From positions 1 to 58,022 of the forward strand of contig JAESTD010000031.1 of the NCBI GenBank assembly GCA_016763755.1: DNA of 58,022 nt. The letters run 5' to 3'. The position numbers and the translations under genes were made by a program. This stretch comes from Mucilaginibacter sp. (GTDB lineage Bacteria; Bacteroidota; Bacteroidia; Sphingobacteriales; Sphingobacteriaceae). Below the pieces are notes generated by a model. That model ran no database searches and had not been told where the DNA came from. It saw nothing but the letters and a program-made list of their open reading frames with translations. Below are positions 45,717 through 56,600 of the stretch, one piece after another. Position 1 is the stretch's first letter. The number at the start of each line of letters is the position of its first letter.

Positions 45717-47783
45717 ATGGCAAAACTTACAACATCACGGCAAAAGGCTTTACTACGCAAGTATGCGCTAAACGTCAAGTTTTTAATGATGCTGGTGAGT
45801 ATTGTGCTCATTGTTTATACTTTACCTAAACAGGCTAAATTTGGCTACGAGTTTGAGAAAGGCCGCATCTGGAACCAGCGCGACCTGGTATCACCCTATA
45901 ACTTTGCCATCCTCAAAACCAACGCCGAAATTGATGCCGACCGTAAAGCCGCTTTAACTACGGTTACCCCGGTTTATCAGCGTAATAACGATGTCGGCGT
46001 ACAGCAACAAGAAGGTTTTAGGAACGACCTCGAGATAAAATGGCACAATGCTGGATTTCCGGATAAAATGAAGGCTATTTATTTACAAACCGGTCTTACT
46101 GTTCTTAATACGGCTTATGACATCGGAATACTTAAACTTAATTCAAAATATCAGATAGGGGGTAAAGATTACGGTGTTACCGTTTTAAGCGATAACGTAG
46201 CCGCCGACAAAAGTACTGCTGACCTTTTAACCCGCGAACGCGCTGTTGAATTTGCAGACGCTGAGATCGGTAAAGTAAAAACACTTGATAAGGCATTTTT
46301 GCTTGACCTGGTGCAAGACCGACTGGAACCTAACCTCTCGTTTGACGCAAAACTTACCGCCCGCCTTGAACGAGAAGTGACTGAGAATCTTTCCATCACC
46401 CGCGGTATGGTGCAAAAGGGGGAAACTATTATTACCAAAGGGTCCGTAATTAATGATGAAGCTTACCAAAAGCTGGCGTCATACAAAAAAGCTTTTGAAG
46501 ATAACTCCCGTAACAACGGTAATCGCGGGCTTGTGCTGTTAGGCCAGTTTTTACTGGCGGGCATCACCATATCATTGCTGATGATATTCCTGTACCTGTT
46601 CCGTAGGGATATTTATGAGGATAACCGTTTGGTGAGTTTGATATTATTGGTTATAACTGCCATGCTGGCCACGCTGTCTTTAGCTATAAAGCTGGAACTG
46701 CCAAACTTCTATTACATCCCTTATTGTATTGTACCTATCATTATCAGGATATTGTTTGATACGCGTTTGGCACTTAACATCCACCTGTTGGTAGTATTAA
46801 TAGCCGGTTTTTTTGTACCTAACAGCTTTGAGTTTGCTTTTTATGAGATAACGGCGGGTATGGTGTCTATATATAGCATCAAGAACCTGATAAGACGAGA
46901 GCAGTTCCTGATATCTGCGCTGATTATAACTTTTACTTACTTCGTGTCTTTTCTGGGTATCTCGCTTATTCGAGAGGGTTCTTTCGTCACTATTGATTGG
47001 GTAGAGTTTATACCCTTTGCAGTGAGTGTGCTGTTAACCCTGCTTGCTTATCCGTTGATCTATCTGTTTGAGAAAGTATTTGCCATAACATCGGAGTTAA
47101 CATTAATTGAGTTAACCAATACCAACGCACCATTACTGCGCGAGATGGCCTTCAGTGCGCCGGGCACATTCCAGCACTCGTTACAGGTTGCCAACCTTGC
47201 CGAGAATGCTATATATGCCATCGGTGGTAACGCGCTGCTGGTTAGGGCAGGGGCTTTGTACCATGATATTGGTAAGATGGAGAACCCATTGTTCTTCATC
47301 GAAAACCAGATATCGGGTTTTAACCCGCATGATAAACTGCCTTATGAGGAGAGCGCTCAGATCATTATCCGGCACGTAAGTAAAGGTATTGAGATGGCAC
47401 GCAAAGCTAATTTGCCCGAGATCGTGATTGACTTTATCCGCACGCACCACGGAAACACCCGGGTGGATTATTTTTACCAATCTTTTTTGAAGAATTTTCC
47501 CGAAAAATTTATAAACGAGAACATTTTTCGCTATCCCGGACCAATTCCATTCACCAAAGAAGCCGGTGTTTTAATGCTTGCCGACTCGATCGAGGCTGCT
47601 TCGCGCTCATTGAAAGAACCCGATGAAGAATCCATCAGCATACTGGTTGATCGCATTGTGAAATACAAACTCGACCAAAACCAATTGAACGACAGTAATA
47701 TAACTTTGAAAGATCTGGAAACGATAAAACAGATCTTTAAACGAATGCTGATGAGCATTTATCACGTGCGGATCGATTATTAA
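45717..47783 (+). CDS. PgpH/YqfF-type 7TM-HD phosphohydrolase
   Basis: A 688-residue membrane enzyme: one N-terminal helix (about 20-38), an extracytoplasmic 7TMR-HDED-like domain (about 40-270), seven clustered membrane helices (about 275-480) and a cytoplasmic HD domain. The metal residues are His487 (FQHS), His516-Asp517 (YHDIGK) and further HHGN. PgpH in other bacteria cleaves the second messenger cyclic di-AMP. Full length, own promoter, followed by a tRNA gene. Confidence 0.93.
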   Translation: MAKLTTSRQKALLRKYALNVKFLMMLVSIVLIVYTLPKQAKFGYEFEKGRIWNQRDLVSPYNFAILKTNAEIDADRKAALTTVTPVYQRNNDVGVQQQEGFRNDLEIKWHNAGFPDKMKAIYLQTGLTVLNTAYDIGILKLNSKYQIGGKDYGVTVLSDNVAADKSTADLLTRERAVEFADAEIGKVKTLDKAFLLDLVQDRLEPNLSFDAKLTARLEREVTENLSITRGMVQKGETIITKGSVINDEAYQKLASYKKAFEDNSRNNGNRGLVLLGQFLLAGITISLLMIFLYLFRRDIYEDNRLVSLILLVITAMLATLSLAIKLELPNFYYIPYCIVPIIIRILFDTRLALNIHLLVVLIAGFFVPNSFEFAFYEITAGMVSIYSIKNLIRREQFLISALIITFTYFVSFLGISLIREGSFVTIDWVEFIPFAVSVLLTLLAYPLIYLFEKVFAITSELTLIELTNTNAPLLREMAFSAPGTFQHSLQVANLAENAIYAIGGNALLVRAGALYHDIGKMENPLFFIENQISGFNPHDKLPYEESAQIIIRHVSKGIEMARKANLPEIVIDFIRTHHGNTRVDYFYQSFLKNFPEKFINENIFRYPGPIPFTKEAGVLMLADSIEAASRSLKEPDEESISILVDRIVKYKLDQNQLNDSNITLKDLETIKQIFKRMLMSIYHVRIDY

Positions 47784-47799
47784 AAATCTGATAATTTTT

Positions 47800-47829
47800 T
47801 TTGTCGGCATTGCCGAATTACTATATTTG
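47800..47829 (+). promoter_or_regulatory. Promoter of tRNA-Ser (TTTG-N18-TATATTTG)
   Basis: -33 TTTG at 47800-47803 and -7 box TATATTTG at 47822-47829, both consensus, 38 nt before the tRNA 5' end. Confidence 0.7.
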
Positions 47830-47867
47830 CAGTCCCTGAAAAAGGGGGATGTTTCTTTAAAAAACAT

Positions 47868-47954
47868 GGTGAGGTGCCTGAGAGGCCGAAAGGATCAGTT
47901 TGCTAAACTGACGTACGGGAAACTGTACCGAGGGTTCGAATCCCTCCCTCACCG
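47868..47954 (+). tRNA. tRNA-Ser (anticodon GCU)
   Basis: An 87-nt cloverleaf. The acceptor stem GGTGAGG (47868-47874) pairs with CCTCACC (47947-47953), with discriminator G. The anticodon loop TTGCTAA has GCT at 47902-47904, and a long class II variable arm and GGTTCGAATCC T-arm are present. CCA is not encoded. It decodes AGC/AGU. Confidence 0.95.
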
Positions 47955-47978
47955 CATAAAGTATATCAACCTATGGAG

Positions 47979-48011
47979 AACGCCTCAAATCGTATGATTT
48001 GGGGCGTTTCT
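47979..48011 (+). terminator. Intrinsic terminator after tRNA-Ser
   Basis: A 13-bp stem AACGCCTCAAATC / GATTTGGGGCGTT (one G-U) with a GTAT loop, followed by TTTC. It begins 25 nt after the tRNA. Confidence 0.75.
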
Positions 48012-48239
48012 GTTATATATGTATTCCATTTTTATGCAATCCATCTTGATCTAAGCTATGTCTCTTGCGAGGCCTGATCAGCTCTTGTAAATAGGAACAG
48101 TTTATATTTATTTGGATCCCTTGCCGAGTTTAAGTTAAGGATTTTATATAAAGCAAATTTTTTAATGACGATGACAAAATAGCTCAACTTCCTGCAAATC
48201 GTGCTTAACTAACTGTCGAAATTTATTGTCATCATTGTT

Positions 48240-48348
48240 TTAGTACTTGGTCGGATCTAATCCTTCCGGGTTGATTTCAGGTGATGGGTCGTAAGGAAAC
48301 CCATCAGAGAAAAATTGATGAAGCCTCTCAAATTTGAGAGGCTTTTTA
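48240..48348 (+). ncRNA. Possible small RNA with two hairpins and a terminator
   Basis: Two stems lie close together: TGATGGGT / ACCCATCA (48282-48289, 48299-48306) with a 9-nt loop, then a perfect 24-nt palindrome (48321-48344) running into TTTTT. No protein gene lies upstream on this strand, and the tRNA already has its own terminator, so the second hairpin would end something else. The 5' end and promoter are not identified. The opposite strand also shows a protein-like open frame (48240-48368) without a start codon. Confidence 0.35.
48321..48348 (+). terminator. Orphan intrinsic terminator in the tRNA-susC gap
   Basis: A 12-bp perfect stem with arms AAGCCTCTCAAA and TTTGAGAGGCTT, no loop bases, followed by TTT. 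The nearest upstream gene, tRNA-Ser, has its own terminator. Confidence 0.7.
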
Positions 48349-48783
48349 CTTATCCGATGCTTTACTGTTTACGATCCACTACTCTTGATCGTCAACCAGG
48401 GGTTTTGATTTACGCTCATTGGTAAAATAAAATGCGGGACGCTGTATTTCTACAGTTAAATCTCTTTTAAGTTGTAAGCTGCAAAAAATGCTAAATGTCT
48501 TGCAAATTATCGTAAATAAATACCATAACGCAATGCATATTTTCGACAATTCCCATATCTGTTGTGAAGCGTTCTGATTTATAAGCGAATTATTTAATGA
48601 ATTGATAATCATAAAATTTGTCACTTAAACTAATTGCCTATGTAATAAACCCCTACTACTCGTCTTTTCGCCATCGGCAAATCGCTGATCACTTAGCCAT
48701 ATCATTCCATTATAATGCCTTAAGCAATAAGGGACTATGGTAAAATGAAACTGAAAAACTAATTAACTTTAAAAATCAATAGT
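48349..48783. other. A/T-rich gene-poor region before the second susC
   Basis: A minus-strand frame of 81 codons (48379-48624) shows no recognisable domain and is unlikely to be a gene as it stands. The 160 nt before the susC ATG are the leader; no TAnnTTTG box is evident, so this operon may use another sigma factor. Confidence 0.5.
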
Positions 48784-51700
48784 ATGAAATTTATTAAACA
48801 CCCAACGGGTGTAAAGAATAAATGCGGGCTATCTTCAAGAAAGTCGGTATTTATAATGAATTTGACACTTGCTTTAACCGTGCCTGTTGCATTGCCAAGC
48901 ATTGCAAGCGCATTCCCGCTAACAAAAGCAACCGTTAATGTAGATAAGCTTGTAAACTTTGCCGTTATAAAAGGTAAAGTATTAGATGAGAACGGTGCCC
49001 CATTGCCAGGTGTATCGGTAAGTGTAAAAGGCACCTCAGGTGGTGCTGTAACTGATGCAAGCGGTAATTTCTCAGTAAATGCTCCAGACAATGCAACCTT
49101 AGTATTTTCTTTTATTGGCTATCAATCTCAGGAAGTAGCCGTTGCAGGTAAAACTGTGATCAATGTTACTATGGTCCCGTCAGCAAAAGGGCTTAACGAG
49201 GTTGTAGTTACTGCACTTGGTATAACCAAAGAACAAAAAAAATTAGGCTATTCGGTATCTACCGTAAATGGGGATGCACTTAATAAAGCTAAAGAGAGTA
49301 ACGTTGCTTTATCACTTCAAGGCCGCGTAGCCGGTTTAAGTGTTGGTGCATCAAACGGTGGCCCGGGTTCGTCTGCACGTGTTTTATTACGTGGTTTAAC
49401 CAGCTTTACAGCACAAAGCCCTCTATATGTAATAAATGGTGTGCCTATGGATAATACCCAGAGAGGTGCATCAGGAGAATGGGGTGGTGCTGATTACGGT
49501 GATGGTATCTCTAACATCAACCCTGATGATATTGAGTCAATGACTGTTCTTAAAGGCCAGACAGCATCTGCTCTTTACGGCTCACGTGCAATCAACGGTG
49601 TTATTTTGATCACTACTAAATCAGGCAAGAAAAATGCCGGTTTTGGTGTTGAACTTAACAGCAACATACAGTTTGACCAGCCAGTTGATAATACCGATTT
49701 TCAACAAGTTTACGGCCAGGGTATACAAGGCAACAAGCCAACAACGCTTGATGCAGCCCGTCTCTCAGGAAACCTTGCATGGGGTTCCAAGATGGACGGC
49801 TCTGATGTTATGCAAATCGATGGTAAAACACATAAATATTCTCCGGTAAGCAATTATATCGATTTCTATCGTACCGCGCCATCATTTACTAACACCGTTG
49901 CGTTCACTAATGGTGGCCCTAACGGTGCCTTCAGGTTATCGTTATCAGATCTGCGTGCAAATTCAATTGTACAAAACAGCTATCTTGATAGGAAAACCTT
50001 CAATTTTAACGGAAGCCAACAGGTTACTCCTAAATTAAACATCAATGTTGTAGCCAACTACGTATTAGAAAGTTCTAAAAACAGATCTGGCTTAAGTGAC
50101 GGTCCGGGTAACCCTAACAACGTACAATTCCTTGCTCCTAACCAGGATCAGGCTACTTTGGCTCCGGGTGTTAATGCTGACGGTAAAGAGTTAACCTTTA
50201 CTGATGACAGTTATGTAACTAACCCTTATTTTGCTGCAAACTATTTCCAAAAGAATGTTAAGAGAGATCGTTTTATCTCTTCTTTATCAGCGAAATACGA
50301 CCTTACAAAATGGATATACGCACAAGCGCGTTTAGGTTATGATAAAAGTAACGATGAGCGTATAGATCTTGAACCTACAGGAACTGCGTACCGCAATGAT
50401 AATGGTACCATGAACCAGTCAAACAACCAAATCACAGAATTTAATGCCGACGTGTTGCTTAATGCCAAGCACGATATCGTTAAAGACCTGTTGAATTTAG
50501 ACTTAAGCATCGGTGGAAACATCCGTAAATCAAGCTACACCGGTACTTACATCAATGGTCAAAACGGGTTTATCATCCCTTATTTCTACAGTTTAAAAAA
50601 CTTTACTACTCGTGATTCCGGCCCTTTAACTGAGGATCCGTTTAGCAAAAAACAAGTAAACTCAGCATATTATTCAGCTGACTTTTCGGTAAAAGATTAC
50701 CTGGTAGTGAGCACCACCGGCCGATATGATACTTACAGTACTATATCTAACTCAGTTGGGCGTGGCATATTCTCTCCATCGGTATCAGGTAGTTTCATTT
50801 TCTCTGAGCTTTATAAAATGAACAATGTTGACTTGGGTAAAGTGCGTTTATCATTTGCACAAACAAGTAACGATGCGGCAGCATTTGCCAACACGGTTTA
50901 TTATAACTTAAACAACGCCATTAATGGTGTGCCAACAGCCGGTTTCAGCAGTCAGCTTCCTAACTTGTTCTTAGCACCTTTCAGGTTAAAAGAGCTTGAG
51001 GCTGGTTTAGAAATGAAATTCTGGGGTGATAGACTGGGTTTTGACCTTGCTTTCTTCTCACGTAAAACTAAAAATGAGATCATTAACGCTAACATTGATT
51101 GGTCGACAGGTTATACCAACCGTTATATCGGTACCGGCTCTACACAAAACCGCGGTATTGAGGTTGAGATACATGGCTCACCAGTTAGAACGTCTTCATT
51201 TAGCTGGACACCTGCACTTAACTTTACTTACGTTAAGAATAAGATCCTTCAAACAGATGGCGGAGACAATGGCAACGTAACTTTTGGTACCTACCGCCCA
51301 TTAAATGCTAACCTTGCGTTAGTAGCAGGTTTACCGGGCCCTCAGATCCTTGCTTACGATTACAAGCGCGATGCATCAGGAAATATAGTTATCGGATCGG
51401 ATGGCATACCCGTACGTGGCGATCTTAAGCCAATGGGTTCAACCATTCCAAAAATGTACGGTGGTTTAAATAACACGTTCAACTATAAACAATTTAACCT
51501 TGGGTTCTTAATTGATTACCGTTTTGGTGCTAAAGTGCTTTCGGGTACTGAGTATTACAGCATCTTTAGAGGTTTAAACAAATTAACTCTTGAAGGCCGC
51601 GAAACCGGCGTTGTAGCAGTAGGTGTTACCGAAAGCGGCGCGCAAAATACACAAAATGTATCTGCCCAAACTTACTACCAGGGTTTAGCGCGTAACATAT

Positions 51701-51972
51701 CAGCATCTAACGTATTAAACGGCGATTTCATCAAACTTCGTCAGGTTACTTTAGGCTATGTTTTCAACGCACCAATGTTAAGAGGTACGCCTTTCAGCAG
51801 TATAGGCGTATCAGCAGTGGCTCGTAACCTTTGGACGATCATGAAACACACCAAAAACATCGACCCGGAATCAGGTTTCTCAAACGATGTTAGATACACA
51901 GGTATTGAAGGCACCAGCTTACCTTTCACCAGAACTTATGGTTTAAACCTAAACTTTAAATTCAAAAACTAA
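48784..51972 (+). CDS. SusC/RagA-family TonB-dependent receptor (no STN domain)
   Basis: A 1062-residue outer-membrane porin. After a basic N-terminus the signal helix runs about 25-43. A carboxypeptidase-like domain (about 57-135, VIKGKVLDENGAPLPGVSV) leads to a TonB box-like LNEVVVTALG and the plug (LYGSRAINGVILITTK), then the beta barrel to the C-terminal NLNFKFKN. There is no STN domain, so it is not tied to FecR signalling. It pairs with the SusD gene 5 nt downstream. Substrate unknown, since no glycosidase is encoded here. Confidence 0.95.
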   Translation: MKFIKHPTGVKNKCGLSSRKSVFIMNLTLALTVPVALPSIASAFPLTKATVNVDKLVNFAVIKGKVLDENGAPLPGVSVSVKGTSGGAVTDASGNFSVNAPDNATLVFSFIGYQSQEVAVAGKTVINVTMVPSAKGLNEVVVTALGITKEQKKLGYSVSTVNGDALNKAKESNVALSLQGRVAGLSVGASNGGPGSSARVLLRGLTSFTAQSPLYVINGVPMDNTQRGASGEWGGADYGDGISNINPDDIESMTVLKGQTASALYGSRAINGVILITTKSGKKNAGFGVELNSNIQFDQPVDNTDFQQVYGQGIQGNKPTTLDAARLSGNLAWGSKMDGSDVMQIDGKTHKYSPVSNYIDFYRTAPSFTNTVAFTNGGPNGAFRLSLSDLRANSIVQNSYLDRKTFNFNGSQQVTPKLNINVVANYVLESSKNRSGLSDGPGNPNNVQFLAPNQDQATLAPGVNADGKELTFTDDSYVTNPYFAANYFQKNVKRDRFISSLSAKYDLTKWIYAQARLGYDKSNDERIDLEPTGTAYRNDNGTMNQSNNQITEFNADVLLNAKHDIVKDLLNLDLSIGGNIRKSSYTGTYINGQNGFIIPYFYSLKNFTTRDSGPLTEDPFSKKQVNSAYYSADFSVKDYLVVSTTGRYDTYSTISNSVGRGIFSPSVSGSFIFSELYKMNNVDLGKVRLSFAQTSNDAAAFANTVYYNLNNAINGVPTAGFSSQLPNLFLAPFRLKELEAGLEMKFWGDRLGFDLAFFSRKTKNEIINANIDWSTGYTNRYIGTGSTQNRGIEVEIHGSPVRTSSFSWTPALNFTYVKNKILQTDGGDNGNVTFGTYRPLNANLALVAGLPGPQILAYDYKRDASGNIVIGSDGIPVRGDLKPMGSTIPKMYGGLNNTFNYKQFNLGFLIDYRFGAKVLSGTEYYSIFRGLNKLTLEGRETGVVAVGVTESGAQNTQNVSAQTYYQGLARNISASNVLNGDFIKLRQVTLGYVFNAPMLRGTPFSSIGVSAVARNLWTIMKHTKNIDPESGFSNDVRYTGIEGTSLPFTRTYGLNLNFKFKN

Positions 51973-51977
51973 AACAG

Positions 51978-53570
51978 ATGAAAAAAAGATATTTTTTTAG
52001 TTGTCTGGTAGCTGGAGCTACATTTATGTCCAGCTGTACCAAGAATTTTGATGAGATCAATACGAACCCGAATAAAACTACGGCAGACCTTATCAATCCA
52101 AACTATTTCATGTCGCAGGCGCAGATCACTTTCTCGCAAACCGGCTATGATCAGTTGTTGTTCCAAAGCATGTGGACGCAGTCGTTAGCATCAACTTTTA
52201 GCTATTACAGCAACGGTGATAAGTATGTATTAGGCGGTAGCGGTACCGGTTATTATAACCGTACCTGGAACCGTGCCTACAGCGCACTTACTTTGGTTGA
52301 TGAAATGAAGAATTTGATCAAAGACAAGCCTGAGTACACCAACCTTGACGCTTGTGGTTCAATTTTACGTGTGCTTTTTATGCAGCGCATTACAGACCTG
52401 TACGGCGATGCTCCGTATAGCGAAGAGGGTCTTGCAAAGAGCGGTAATTTTACACCTAAGTTTGATAAACAGCAAGATATTTACAATGCTATGTTATCAC
52501 AGCTTGAAACTGCTATCGCTGCACTTGATGCGTCTAAAGCTGCGCCAACAACCGATCTTTTTTACAAAGGCAATATTCCTCAGTGGAAACGGATGGGTTA
52601 TTCATTGATGTTGAGATTGGCAATGCGTTTAACAAAAGTTTCTCCGGACCTTGCCAAAACATGGGCCGAGAAAGCTTACGCAGGCGGCACCATGACTAGC
52701 GCTTCAGACGATGTTAAGGTAATGGCTGATGCTAACAATGCTACCAGCAGTAATTCTGATGCATTATTGGTAACAGATGATTTCCGCGAAGTACGCTGGG
52801 GTAAAACTTTGATGGATTACTTAAAAGCAAACAATGACCCACGTATCAGCGCAATAGCTGAGATCACCAATGGTAATGGTAAAAAGGCTAACGAAGATAG
52901 AACTGTTGTTGGTAACAATGCCGCTGCTTTGCAATTAGGTTTGCCAAACGGCTATGATCTGTTAGGTGGTAATACCGATATTTCAAAAGCTCCGGGTTAC
53001 CCGGGTGCAACCCCTGCTGCAGATGGTACAGATGCACCTGCACCGCTGGGTAAATACTCTCGCCCGCGTTTAAGAGTGTATGATGATAAAGGCAGCGCTA
53101 ACTTTATCTACACCTACGGCGAATCTGAATTATTATTGGCAGAAGCCGCTTCAAGAGGATGGAATACAGGCGTGGCTGCTACACACTTTGCAAACGCTTT
53201 AGCGGCAGACATGAAATCATTAGCAGGTTATAACGCAACACCTACCGCTGTAGTTAGTGACGCTGATATTGCAATTTATGTTGCTGCGCATCCGTTAGTT
53301 GCGGGCACTGCATTACAACAGATCAATACAGAGTACTGGGTTGCCACCTCAACCACTTTTGATTTTAACGAGACATTCGCTAACTGGAGAAGATCTGGTT
53401 TCCCTGTGTTAACCCCGGTTACTTACCAGGGCCAATACATCACAAGCCAGGTGCCACGCAGAATGCCTTATCCTATTACACTACCACAGCAAAACGGTGC
53501 TAATTATGCCGCTGCTGTCTCAAGTCAGGGTGCAGATAACTTTGCTACCCGTGTTTGGTGGGATAAATAA
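51978..53570 (+). CDS. SusD/RagB-family lipoprotein (SusD-like_2 type)
   Basis: A 530-residue lipoprotein, lipid cysteine at 20 (MSSC). The start TKNFDEINTNPNKTT and the interior LYGDAPYSEEG and SELLLAEAASRGW fit the SusD-like_2 group (often with SusC that handles non-starch cargo). It forms the lid of the SusC porin. It follows susC by 5 nt, and a strong hairpin follows its stop. Confidence 0.93.
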   Translation: MKKRYFFSCLVAGATFMSSCTKNFDEINTNPNKTTADLINPNYFMSQAQITFSQTGYDQLLFQSMWTQSLASTFSYYSNGDKYVLGGSGTGYYNRTWNRAYSALTLVDEMKNLIKDKPEYTNLDACGSILRVLFMQRITDLYGDAPYSEEGLAKSGNFTPKFDKQQDIYNAMLSQLETAIAALDASKAAPTTDLFYKGNIPQWKRMGYSLMLRLAMRLTKVSPDLAKTWAEKAYAGGTMTSASDDVKVMADANNATSSNSDALLVTDDFREVRWGKTLMDYLKANNDPRISAIAEITNGNGKKANEDRTVVGNNAAALQLGLPNGYDLLGGNTDISKAPGYPGATPAADGTDAPAPLGKYSRPRLRVYDDKGSANFIYTYGESELLLAEAASRGWNTGVAATHFANALAADMKSLAGYNATPTAVVSDADIAIYVAAHPLVAGTALQQINTEYWVATSTTFDFNETFANWRRSGFPVLTPVTYQGQYITSQVPRRMPYPITLPQQNGANYAAAVSSQGADNFATRVWWDK

Positions 53571-53587
53571 TAACTCCGATTTTAGTT

Positions 53588-53622
53588 AAATAGTAAAGAG
53601 GCTATATGCCTCTTTACTATTT
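53588..53622 (+). terminator. Hairpin terminator/attenuator after the second susD
   Basis: A perfect 15-bp stem (53588-53602 with 53608-53622; core AGTAAAGAGGC) and a 5-nt loop, then ACTTTT. It lies 17 nt after the stop and 18 nt before the next GTG, so it would lower downstream expression. Confidence 0.75.
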
Positions 53623-53640
53623 ACTTTTAAGCTTGATATA

Positions 53641-56600
53641 GTGTTGAAGATCCCTGATTCTTTCCGTTGCTTGCTCATAATTGCAGCCTTTTGCTTCCCT
53701 AAGGCCCTTTCTGCGCAAACGTTATTTAAACTATTGCCTTCCACTCAAACCAGTATTAAATTCAGTAACGACATTGCTGAAACAGAATCTTTAAACGTTT
53801 TATCATACGAATACTTCTACAATGGGGCAGGTGTTGCCGTTGGCGACATCAACAATGATGGCCTGCCCGACCTGTATTTTACAGGCAACATGAAACCTGA
53901 TAAGCTGTACCTTAACCTTGGCGGCTTAAAATTTAAAGACATTACCCGCGAAGCCGGATCTGGCTTAGAAGGGCGTAACAATGGTTGGAAAACTGGTGTA
54001 ACCATGGCCGATGTAAACGGCGATGGTTTAGTAGATATCTATGTTTGCTATTCTGGCAAAAAAGATGATGCCATACGCGCCAACCAACTTTTCATCAACA
54101 AAGGAAATAACAAGTTCGAGGAACAAGCTGCCGCATATGGCCTTGCCGATGTAGGCTACAGTACCCAGGCCGTATTTTTTGATTACGACAACGACGGCGA
54201 CCTGGACATGTTCCTGCTGAACCACAATATAAAAAAGCTCGATAACATGGAGCTTGCCCGGTACAAAGATCAAACGGACCTGCTGGCGAGTAACAAACTC
54301 TACCGTAATGATAATGGCAAGTTTACGGAGGTATCAAAAAGCGCCGGAATTATCCAAAACCCGCTCACCTTCGGTTTAGGTGTAGCGGTATCAGACATTA
54401 ACAAAGATGGCTGGCTGGATATCTACGTTACCAACGATTATAACGAACCCGACTACATCTACATTAATACCCATAACGGCAAATTTGAAGAACGTTCAAA
54501 AGAAATGCTGAGACACATGTCACATTTCTCTATGGGGGTAGATGTGGCAGATTATAATAACGATGGCCTGCCCGATATCTTAACATTGGATATGCTGCCT
54601 GCAGATAACCACAGGCAAAAATCATTACAATTACAGGAAAACTATGAGTCTTTCGCATTGATGCAAAACCAGGGTTTGTATAACCAATACATGCGCAACA
54701 TGCTGCAGTTGAATAATGGCGACGGCACATTTAGCGAGATCGGTCAGTTGGCAGGTATTTCTAATACCGACTGGAGCTGGTGCCCCTTGTTTGCTGATTT
54801 TGATAATGATGGTTATAAAGACCTGTTCATATCAAACGGTTACCTGCGCGACTATACCAACAAAGATTTTTTACGGTATTGGGGTGATTACAAAATTAAA
54901 AAAGCGATGGCCAACGAGCCATTCTTGCTGATGGATCTGGTGCAAGCGATGCCATCTACGCCGGTGCCTGATTATATCTTCCGAAATAACCACGATCTTA
55001 CTTTCAGCAATAAACAAGTGGAGTGGGGGCTCGATCAGCAAAATATTTCAGGAGGCGCGGTATATGCCGACCTGGATAATGACGGGGACCTTGACCTTGT
55101 GGTAAATGCCATTAACCAACCGGCTTCTGTCTATCAAAATAACAGTATTGAGAATTTCAAAACCCATTATATTGCTTTTAAACTGAAGGGCGAGGGTCAA
55201 AACACTGCTGCCATTGGGTCTAAAATATACCTGTATACCGCGGCGGGTACCCAGAACCAGGAATTGATACCAGGTAGGGGATACTTGTCATCGGTTTCAA
55301 CCACGCTTAACTTTGGTTTAGGCAGCCAAACCAAAATTGATTCGGTAAAGATCATTTGGCCGAACCAAACGGTACAGTATTTAAAGGATATTAAGGCCGA
55401 TCAGCAGATAACTGTTTCTCCCAAACCAACGGACATGGCTGGTCTGGATGCTGCACCACAAAAGCTGTTAAGCGAGGTTAAACCACTTATAGCTTACAAA
55501 CCCGATGAGGCAACCGACAATGATTTTAAGCGCCAACTACTGATGACGTTTATGTATTCCAGAACATCACCGGTTATGGCCAAGGCCGATGTTAATGGCG
55601 ATAAGCTGGAAGATATTTTTGTAAGCGGCGAAAAAAATAGTCCTGGTAAATTATTTATTCAGCAAAAAGGTGGCACTTACCAGCTTGTTGAGTTGGTGCG
55701 TGGTTATGAGGAAAATATAGGTTCCATTGCTGCGGCGGTATTCTTTGATGCCAACGGAGATGGCAAACCCGACTTGTATCTTGCAAAAGGTGGTTATGCT
55801 AACTATGAACCTAATACTGCCAACCTGCAGGATGAACTTTATTTAAATGAAGGTAATGGCCGTTTCGTACTAACAAAAACAGGTTTACCAACTCTTAACG
55901 CAAACAGCAAAAGCTGTGTTGTTCCATGCGATTTTGATGGAGATGGCGACATTGATCTCTTTGTGGGCGGAAGGGTAATCCCAGGCAAATACCCTGTCAC
56001 TCCGCAAAGCTACTTATTGATAAATGATGGTAAAGCGCATTTCACTGTGGCCGATGTGCCATTTGCCAAAATAGGTATGGTTACCGATGCGCAATGGGTT
56101 GATCTTAACAACGATAAGCGCAAGGATCTGGTGCTGTGCGGCGAAATGATGCCAATAACCATATTCCTAAACACGGCTAAGGGCTTTGAAGATCACACTG
56201 TTGATTATTTTGCATCACCACAAAAAGGCTTTTGGTTTAAAATGGCCTTTGCAGATGTGAATGGCGATGGCACGCCTGATCTGATTGCCGGCAATCTTGG
56301 CCAAAATTCTCAGATCCACGCATCGGAAAAAGAACCGGCAGAACTTTACTATGCCGATTTTGACGATAATGGTTCTATCGATCCATTCCTCAATTTTTAT
56401 GTTGATGGTAAAAGCTATCCCTTCGTAAGCCGCGATGAAATAAATGAGCAGATCTACTCAATGCGTCGCAGATTTACTTCATACAAAGCGTACGCAGATG
56501 CTTCGATGAAAGAAATACTGAATGCTGACGAATTGGCTAAGGCGCAAAAGCTTCTGGCCAACACCACTGCAACTACCTTATTTATTAACAAGGGCGGTAA

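Noticed and set aside
48379-48624. Minus-strand ORF of 81 codons
   Set aside because: No recognisable domain, A/T-driven composition and no promoter; retained only as a possible remnant.
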